From positions 1-18,497 of the forward strand of contig JALWGP010000012.1 of NCBI GenBank assembly GCA_027038775.1: 18,497 bases of DNA. Reading direction: 5' to 3'. The notes beneath the pieces are model-generated. The model searched no databases. It was not told the DNA's origin and saw only the letters and a list, made by a program, of their open reading frames with translations. The position numbers were made by a program, and so were the translations under genes. The first letter of the stretch is position 1. Each line of letters opens with the position of its first letter. Below are positions 13,878-18,497 of the stretch, one piece after another. This DNA comes from Sedimenticola sp. (GTDB lineage Bacteria > Pseudomonadota > Gammaproteobacteria > Chromatiales > Chromatiaceae).

Positions 13878-14771
13878 TCAGCTCTCCTCCCGTTCGATGG
13901 CGCGCTCCAGCAGCGCCAGGAACTCTTCCTCGCTGGCCACACCAGCCAGTTCCCGCGAGGTGACGGTGTAGCCCAGCTTCGCGATGGCCTCGTAGCGCGG
14001 GATGCGCGAACGGAACAGGCGCGGGAAGATCCAGCGGGTGAAGTCGTCGGGGTCCATCTCGGCGGCGTAGCTCAGCCCCTTCTCCTCCAGGTAGACCTTC
14101 AGCTCCTCCTCGAGGAACTCGGGACGGTAGTAGAGGGGCTTGGGCGCCGACTGGGCGCGGGCGATGAGCTTGCGCTCCTCCTCCTCGTCGGTGATCTTGA
14201 TGTAGAGGATGAGGGTGTGCTCGGCCAGCAGCTCGATGACGCCGGGCTCGTCCAGCTCGCACAGGCTGCCGCCCATGTCGTTGATGAAGTGCTTGTAGCC
14301 GTACACCTCCTGTGCCTTGCGGATGAACTCGGGCACGTCGCGCACGGCGGCGATCTCGGCGTCGCGGTACTGGGCCTGGCGGCGGACGAAGTCCTCCAGC
14401 GGCACCCCGCCCCTCTCGGGGTCCCCTAGCTTGCCCACGAAGCTGAGCACGGGACCGAGATCGTCCACCTTGATGTTGTTGCGGATGTAGATCCAGTCCC
14501 TGCGCAGCAGGTCGCGCAGGAAGGGCTGCTGCATCGCCTGGGCCTTCACCAAGTCGAGGATCCACTCGTCCAGGTAGCGGGTACCGATGCGGTAGTCACC
14601 CGAGTAATGGAACCAGTCGTGCCGGCGCAGCATGTTGGAGATGTGGGTCTTGCCCACACCCGACATGCCCAGCAGGGTGATCTTCTTGCGCTCCCAGGCG
14701 CGGAAGGAATCGACGGTGAATTTCAAGGTCTGCCAGTCCGGGTTGATGGATTCGAGAAAAAACCGCCCCAA
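13878..14771 (-). CDS. P-loop NTPase, small-molecule-kinase-like, unknown function
   Basis: A protein of up to 297 residues with Walker A GMSGVGKT (35-42) after a beta strand (KKITLL), then FHYSGDYRIGTRYLDE, an INDMGGSLCELDEPGVIELL segment (163-182) and LILYIKITDEEEERKLIARAQ (187-207). This order resembles shikimate/nucleoside-monophosphate kinases, with a GGS in place of the GG motif of shikimate kinase. The substrate is unknown. The start is uncertain: TTG at 14769-14771 gives MGRFFLESINPDWQ, a second TTG (14724-14726) gives MKFTVDSFRAW, and neither has a ribosome site. The first lies eight bases from a REPIN. It is followed after one base by the MetA-like gene, so the two probably act together. 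Confidence 0.72.
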   Translation of the reverse strand: MGRFFLESINPDWQTLKFTVDSFRAWERKKITLLGMSGVGKTHISNMLRRHDWFHYSGDYRIGTRYLDEWILDLVKAQAMQQPFLRDLLRRDWIYIRNNIKVDDLGPVLSFVGKLGDPERGGVPLEDFVRRQAQYRDAEIAAVRDVPEFIRKAQEVYGYKHFINDMGGSLCELDEPGVIELLAEHTLILYIKITDEEEERKLIARAQSAPKPLYYRPEFLEEELKVYLEEKGLSYAAEMDPDDFTRWIFPRLFRSRIPRYEAIAKLGYTVTSRELAGVASEEEFLALLERAIEREES

Positions 14772-14778
14772 TGATACC

Positions 14779-14837
14779 GCAGGAGCGGCGCCCCCGCCGC
14801 GAACGGTTCGAAGTCCGGCCCCGGGCGGGTCTCCTAC
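14779..14837. repeat. Second REPIN: pair of inverted REP sequences
   Basis: Left unit 14779-14803 begins GCAGGAGC with stem GCGGCG/CGCCGC and loop CCCC. Right unit 14813-14837 ends CTCCTAC with a five-base stem GGCCC/GGGTC including one wobble pair. The left unit is the reverse complement of the right unit of the first REPIN at 24 of 25 positions. Total size (59 bases) is close to the first element (60). Unusually it lies between divergent genes. The remaining 14838-14928 contains a weak TGG-TACTGT extended -10 candidate (14852-14860) facing the CLC gene. Confidence 0.78.
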
Positions 14838-14928
14838 GGTTTTCCTTTCAGTGGTACTGTAGCAGGGCCGTCGGCTGCCATCGCAAGGCACCGTTCCGTA
14901 CCCCGGACGAGGAACAACCCATCCTCTC

Positions 14929-16683
14929 ATGAAGCCCCTGCAAACCCTCCACCAATGGTTCGCCGACCGCCTGGAGGCCACGCGCCTGCACCTGGCGCGC
15001 CCCGATGCCCTGCTACAGCTGGCTTTCATGGGCCTGGTCACCGGGCTGCTGGCAGGTGCCATCATCGTGCTCTTTCGCTTCTCGGTGGAACACGTCCAGG
15101 AGTGGCTGCTGCCGGGAACGGGGCCGGACAACTTCGAGGGCCTCTCCCTTGCCGGCCGGCTCCTCTTCCCCCTGGCCGGCGCCCTCGCCCTGGCCCTCAT
15201 GTTCCGCTGGTTCTCGAAGGGCCTCTGGGTGCTGGGGGTGGCACGGGTGCTGGAGCGCATGGCCTACCACCAGGGCCGGCTGACGGTGCGCGGCTTCCTG
15301 CTCCAGTTCTTCGGCGTGGCCATCGCCCTGGTGAGCGGCCACTCGGTGGGCCGCGAGGGGGCACACATCTTTCTCGGCGCTTCCGCCGGCAGCCTGCTGG
15401 GGCAGAGGCTGGAACTGCCCAACAACGCCATCCGCACCCTGGTGGGGTGCGGCACCGCCGCCGGCATCGCCGCCTCCTTCAACACGCCCCTGGCCGGGGT
15501 GATCTTCTCCCTCGAAGTGGTCATGATGGACTACCACCTGGCCAGCTTCATCCCGGTGATCCTCGCTGCGGTGAGCGCCACCGTGGTCTCCAACGCCGTA
15601 CTGGGCGACGCGGCGGTCTTCTCGGTCCCGTCCCTGCAGCTGGGCAGCCTGGCGGAAATGCCCCTGGTGGTGGTGCTGGGGCTGCTCGCCGGAGCCACCG
15701 GCGCCGCCTTCGTGCAGATGGTGCAGTCCATCGCCAGCCGCACCCGCGACTGGCCCATCGAGGCACAGATGGTGACGGCCGGCGTGGCGGTGGCGCTGCT
15801 GGGCGCGGGGCTGCCGCAGGTGATGGGCATCGGCTATGACACCATCAACCTCACCCTGCTGGGCGGCTACACGGCGGGCATCCTGCTGCTGATGGCGGCG
15901 GTGAAGCTGCTGGCCACCTCCGTCTGCTCGGCGCTCAACGTGCCCGGCGGCATGATCGGCCCCGCCTTCTTCATCGGCGCCACCCTGGGCGGCGGCTTCG
16001 GCCACCTGCTGGATCTCTGGTTTCCCGGGCTCGGCGTCCAGCCCGGCGTTTACGCCATGCTCGGCATGAGCGCCCTCATGGCGGGCAGCCTGCAGGCACC
16101 CCTGGCAGCGCTCACCGCCCTGCTGGAGCTGACCGACAACCCGCAGATCATCCTGCCGGGCATGCTGGTGGTGGTGATTTCCGGCATCACCGCCAGCGAG
16201 CTCTTCCGCAAGAAGTCGCTCTTCATCACCATGCTCGAGGCCAAGGGACTGGACTACAGCCAGAGTCCCGTGATGGCGGCGCTGCGAAGGGTGGGCGTGG
16301 CCGGCATCATGGACCGCAGCTTCGTCCAGGCCCCGCGCCTCGTCGACCGGGAGCAGGCACAGACGCTGCTGGAAGAGAAACCGCGCTGGATCCTGGTCAC
16401 CGAAGCGCAGGAGCCGAGGGCCGTTCTCGCCGCCGTGGACCTGGCAGCCTGGCTGGAGCGCCCTAGCGGCCCCGAAGAAGAAGCCGCCATCGACCTGCTG
16501 AAGATTCCCGGCCATCGCCTGCAGGTGGCCCCCGTCCATCTCCACGAGACCCTGCAGGAGGCGCTGGAGGCCCTGCAGGAGGGCAGGGGCGAAGCCCTCT
16601 ACGTGCGCCGCATGACGGCACCCGGTTTCTGGCGCATCTACGGCATCCTCACCCGCGAGCAGATTGAATCGGCTTACCGCTGA
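14929..16683 (+). CDS. CLC-family anion channel/transporter with CBS-like C-terminus
   Basis: A 584-residue inner-membrane CLC protein, distinct from the ClcA copy in this window. The membrane part (about 30-425) has HSVGREGAHIFLG (138-150; gating E143) and NVPGGMIGPAFFIG (337-350). The inner region reads FSLEVVMM (193-200): the first glutamate of the EE pair remains (E196) but the position of the proton-transferring glutamate is V197, so strict chloride/proton antiport is doubtful. The GSGIP-type first motif is also not recognisable (GLWVLGVARVLE instead). Residues from about 455 to the end look like a degenerate CBS pair (VAGIMDRSFVQAPRLVDREQ, later LHETLQEALEALQEG). The ATG at 14929 has only a distant GAGGAA upstream. 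Transported ion unknown. Confidence 0.88.
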   Translation: MKPLQTLHQWFADRLEATRLHLARPDALLQLAFMGLVTGLLAGAIIVLFRFSVEHVQEWLLPGTGPDNFEGLSLAGRLLFPLAGALALALMFRWFSKGLWVLGVARVLERMAYHQGRLTVRGFLLQFFGVAIALVSGHSVGREGAHIFLGASAGSLLGQRLELPNNAIRTLVGCGTAAGIAASFNTPLAGVIFSLEVVMMDYHLASFIPVILAAVSATVVSNAVLGDAAVFSVPSLQLGSLAEMPLVVVLGLLAGATGAAFVQMVQSIASRTRDWPIEAQMVTAGVAVALLGAGLPQVMGIGYDTINLTLLGGYTAGILLLMAAVKLLATSVCSALNVPGGMIGPAFFIGATLGGGFGHLLDLWFPGLGVQPGVYAMLGMSALMAGSLQAPLAALTALLELTDNPQIILPGMLVVVISGITASELFRKKSLFITMLEAKGLDYSQSPVMAALRRVGVAGIMDRSFVQAPRLVDREQAQTLLEEKPRWILVTEAQEPRAVLAAVDLAAWLERPSGPEEEAAIDLLKIPGHRLQVAPVHLHETLQEALEALQEGRGEALYVRRMTAPGFWRIYGILTREQIESAYR

Positions 16684-16740
16684 TGGCCACTGCGTACTGG
16701 CGTTGATCCAGCGGTTTCCCGGTCCCCGTTTCCCCGATTT

Positions 16741-16767
16741 GGTGCACTCTTTCCAGGGGAATGCACC
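16741..16767 (+). other. Bulged hairpin downstream of the CLC gene
   Basis: GGTGCA (16741-16746) pairs with TGCACC (16762-16767), and inside them TTCC pairs with GGAA across an asymmetric CTCT bulge. There is no T-run, so it is not a canonical terminator; it may be an mRNA 3' end stabiliser or a chance structure. Confidence 0.3.
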
Positions 16768-16857
16768 GATCTGGCCACCACCCCCCCGGCTGCAGCCGCC
16801 GCGGACCGCTCTGCCTGGCGGCCGCCTCTTCCCGAGAGGATCAGCATTTCCTCATAT

Positions 16858-16873
16858 TGTCAATTACTTGACA
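16858..16873. promoter_or_regulatory. Perfect palindrome upstream of the sigma-54 promoter
   Basis: TGTCAA-TTAC-TTGACA is an exact inverted repeat in an AT-rich island of an otherwise GC-rich region. Its centre is about 72 bases before the predicted transcription start of the octaheme cytochrome gene, suitable for an enhancer-binding protein or other dimeric regulator. It does not fit the NorR core GT-N7-AC. Confidence 0.5.
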
Positions 16874-16911
16874 TAAAACCCGGCCCGCGGGCGCCCGCCA
16901 ACCGCCATTCC

Positions 16912-16927
16912 TGGCAAGGGGTTTGCA
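16912..16927 (+). promoter_or_regulatory. Sigma-54 (-24/-12) promoter of the octaheme cytochrome gene
   Basis: TGGCAAGGGGTTTGCA matches the sigma-54 consensus TGGCACGRNNNTTGCW at all but one position (A for C) and has the required GG-N10-GC spacing. The predicted start is near 16938, about 31 bases before the ATG. Confidence 0.7.
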
Positions 16928-16968
16928 CTTGGGGTTGCGGATCGTTCAACCCAAACGAGGAGCACCCG

Positions 16969-18497
16969 ATGAAAAGGAGAGCCGCCATCCTTGGCACCCT
17001 GTTTCTGCTGGTTTCGGCCGCCGCGCTCGCTGCGCCCGGCGGCTGGTTCAGGCAGGGCCCCGCGCCCATGGCCCCGCATCAACAGACCCCCCCGCCGGAA
17101 GCGGCGCCCGCACCCGCCAAAGGTGGTGCTGAACGAACCGCGGCGCCCACCACCCGCGAGGTGGTGATGAACAGTGACAAGCCGGTAAAGGTGCTCACGG
17201 GCTTCGACCAGCTGAGCAGGGAGAGCGCCACCTGCGTCTCCTGCCACCGGGAGAAGACCCCGGGCATCTACGACCAGTGGGGCCACTCCAAGCACTTCGC
17301 CGCCAACGTGGGTTGCTACGAGTGCCACAAGGCGGAGCGCAGCGATCGGGACGCCATCCTGCACAAGGACTTCGTCATCTCGGTGATCGTCTCCCCCCAG
17401 GATTGTGCCCAGTGTCACGAACGGGAGGTGGAGGAGTTCGACAAGAGCCACCACGCCACCGCGGGCAACATCCTGGGTTCACTGGACAACGTCCTGGCCG
17501 AGGTGGTGGAGGGCGCGCCCACCCTCTCCGGCACCTCTCCCATCACCGCCATGGGCTGCGCCGCCTGCCACGGCTCCATCGTGCGCGTGAACTCCGACGG
17601 CTCCCTGGACAAGTCAAGCTGGCCCAATACCGGCATCGGCCGCATCAACCCCGACGGTTCCAAGGGCGCCTGCACCGCCTGCCACTTCCGCCACGAGTTC
17701 TCGGCCGCCCAGGCCCGTGAGCCCGAAGCCTGCAGCCGCTGCCACCTGGGCCCCGACCACCCGCAGAAGGAGATCTACGAGGAGTCGGCCCACGGTATCG
17801 CCTACAAGGCCCACAAGGAGAAGATGAACCTCGACTCCAGCAAGTGGATCGTGGGCGAGGACTACAACTCGGCCCCCACCTGCGCCACCTGCCACATGTC
17901 GCGCACCAAGGACCTGCCGGTGACCCACGACGTGGGGGACCGAATCGCCTGGAACCTGCGCGCACCCGTCTCCTTCCGCATCGACGAGAAAGCGAAGAAG
18001 CAGGGCAAGCAGGTGAAGTCCTGGATCGAACGCCGCAAGGACATGAAGAGCGTCTGCCGCTCCTGCCACGGCAACAACATCGTGGACGCCCACTTCGAGC
18101 AGCTGGACACCTTCGTCCTCACCTTCAACGACAAGTTCCTGGTGCCGGCAAAGAAGCTGTTCGTGGCCCTGCTGGAGAACGGCCTGCGTGACAAGACCAA
18201 GTTCAACGAGAAGGTCGAGTGGGACTACTTCTACCTGTGGCACCACGAGGGCCGGCGCGCGCGCCACGGTGCCGCCATGTTCGCGCCCGACTACGTCCAC
18301 TGGGAAGGGGTCTTCGAGGTCGCCCACCGCTTCTACATCGAGATGGTGCCCGAGATCGAAGAGGCCATCGCCGAGGCCCGCGCCAGCGGCAACACGGAGG
18401 GCGCCGACAAGGTGGAGAAGCTGCTGAACGAGATCCTCGACTCCGAGATGCACCGCTGGTTCAAGGGTGCCAAGCCGCCCAAGGCATGGCGTCCCTC
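16969..18497 (+). CDS. Octaheme c-type cytochrome, hydroxylamine oxidoreductase (HAO) family, 3' end missing
   Basis: The gene runs off the right edge after 509 codons. It opens with a Sec signal peptide (MKRRAAILGTLFLLVSAAAL, then AA), a Pro/Ala-rich linker to about residue 60, and a heme domain with eight CxxCH motifs at C89, C116, C146, C197, C235, C255, C305 and C363. After the last heme comes the HAO-type helical region with YLWHHEGRRARHGAAMFAPDYVHWEG, then a long helix (VPEIEEAIAEARASGNTEGA). HAO oxidises hydroxylamine with a tyrosine-crosslinked heme P460 at heme 4; relatives lacking that tyrosine act reductively on nitrite or hydroxylamine. Y442 in APDYVHW is a candidate for it but is not proven. 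GAGGAG lies six bases before the ATG. The protein is periplasmic; at least about 510 of a usual 550-570 residues are present. Confidence 0.9.
   Translation, partial: MKRRAAILGTLFLLVSAAALAAPGGWFRQGPAPMAPHQQTPPPEAAPAPAKGGAERTAAPTTREVVMNSDKPVKVLTGFDQLSRESATCVSCHREKTPGIYDQWGHSKHFAANVGCYECHKAERSDRDAILHKDFVISVIVSPQDCAQCHEREVEEFDKSHHATAGNILGSLDNVLAEVVEGAPTLSGTSPITAMGCAACHGSIVRVNSDGSLDKSSWPNTGIGRINPDGSKGACTACHFRHEFSAAQAREPEACSRCHLGPDHPQKEIYEESAHGIAYKAHKEKMNLDSSKWIVGEDYNSAPTCATCHMSRTKDLPVTHDVGDRIAWNLRAPVSFRIDEKAKKQGKQVKSWIERRKDMKSVCRSCHGNNIVDAHFEQLDTFVLTFNDKFLVPAKKLFVALLENGLRDKTKFNEKVEWDYFYLWHHEGRRARHGAAMFAPDYVHWEGVFEVAHRFYIEMVPEIEEAIAEARASGNTEGADKVEKLLNEILDSEMHRWFKGAKPPKAWRP

Noticed and set aside
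13877..13942. N-terminal extension of the MetA-like protein to 13942
   Set aside because: It would overlap the upstream P-loop gene; family homology begins at MPLVAHNDLPTFE and the ATG has a good ribosome site.
14772..15260. Extension of the P-loop ORF upstream across the REPIN and into the CLC gene
   Set aside because: The added residues are antisense to the CLC gene and read through the repeat; no conserved features appear before FLESINPDW.
16868..16873. TTGACA as a sigma-70 -35 element for the cytochrome gene
   Set aside because: No -10-like hexamer lies 16-18 bases downstream, where the sequence is GC-rich; the hexamer is better explained as half of a perfect palindrome.
1..18497. CRISPR array, tRNA, rRNA, integrase or insertion sequence
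   Set aside because: No regularly spaced direct repeats, no tRNA-like cloverleaf at gene borders, and no transposase or integrase motifs were seen; the only mobile-type sequences are the two REPINs and the small palindrome at 1586.

Overview
The window is about 18.5 kb of GC-rich bacterial DNA, nearly all coding. It looks like a sulfur-oxidising, facultatively anaerobic gammaproteobacterium; that is an inference from gene content. The support is: an RppH/HAD-hydrolase gene pair as I recall it from Pseudomonas, an imuA-imuB-dnaE2 mutagenesis cassette, a Gly/Tyr-rich exported protein resembling sulfur globule proteins, a Tat-exported DsrE-like protein, the start of a pyruvate:ferredoxin oxidoreductase gene, and an octaheme hydroxylamine-oxidoreductase-type cytochrome. 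No 16S rRNA or other strong taxonomic marker is present.

Layout. 1-101: 5' end of nifJ (minus). 256-789: rppH (minus), divergent from a HAD phosphatase gene (908-1579) that runs into a FecCD/BtuC-type permease and its ATPase (1587-3361). 3364-3423: a REP doublet (REPIN) between convergent genes. 3440-3877: conserved hypothetical (minus). 4059-4373: sulfur-globule-like protein behind an FNR-type class II promoter, then a terminator. 4515-4988: Tat-targeted DsrE-family protein with its own promoter. 4993-10067 (minus): imuA-imuB-dnaE2, preceded by a GTTC-N7-GTTC box. 10131-11462: ClcA-type antiporter (minus), divergent from adk (11562-12206). 12253-12756: Pro-rich exported protein (minus). 12812-14771: MetA-like acyltransferase plus P-loop kinase-like protein as a two-gene operon (minus). 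14779-14837: second REPIN. 14929-16683: a second, divergent CLC protein. 16969 to the end: octaheme HAO-type cytochrome behind a near-consensus sigma-54 promoter and an upstream palindrome.

How the parts may work together. The sulfur-globule-like and DsrE-like proteins suggest periplasmic sulfur storage and handling, with the former apparently induced when oxygen is low. The HAO-like cytochrome with an enhancer-dependent promoter suggests an inducible response to hydroxylamine, nitric oxide or nitrite. The Imu cassette is a damage-inducible translesion polymerase set.

Most worth a second look: the sigma-54/palindrome control region of the HAO gene, the -41.5 FNR-type site before the sulfur-globule-like gene, the alphaproteobacterial-style LexA box before imuA, the divergent MetA/P-loop pair, the CLC paralogue lacking the inner proton glutamate, the two REPINs with a 24/25 matching arm, and a perfect palindrome that carries the TTG start codon of the permease gene.
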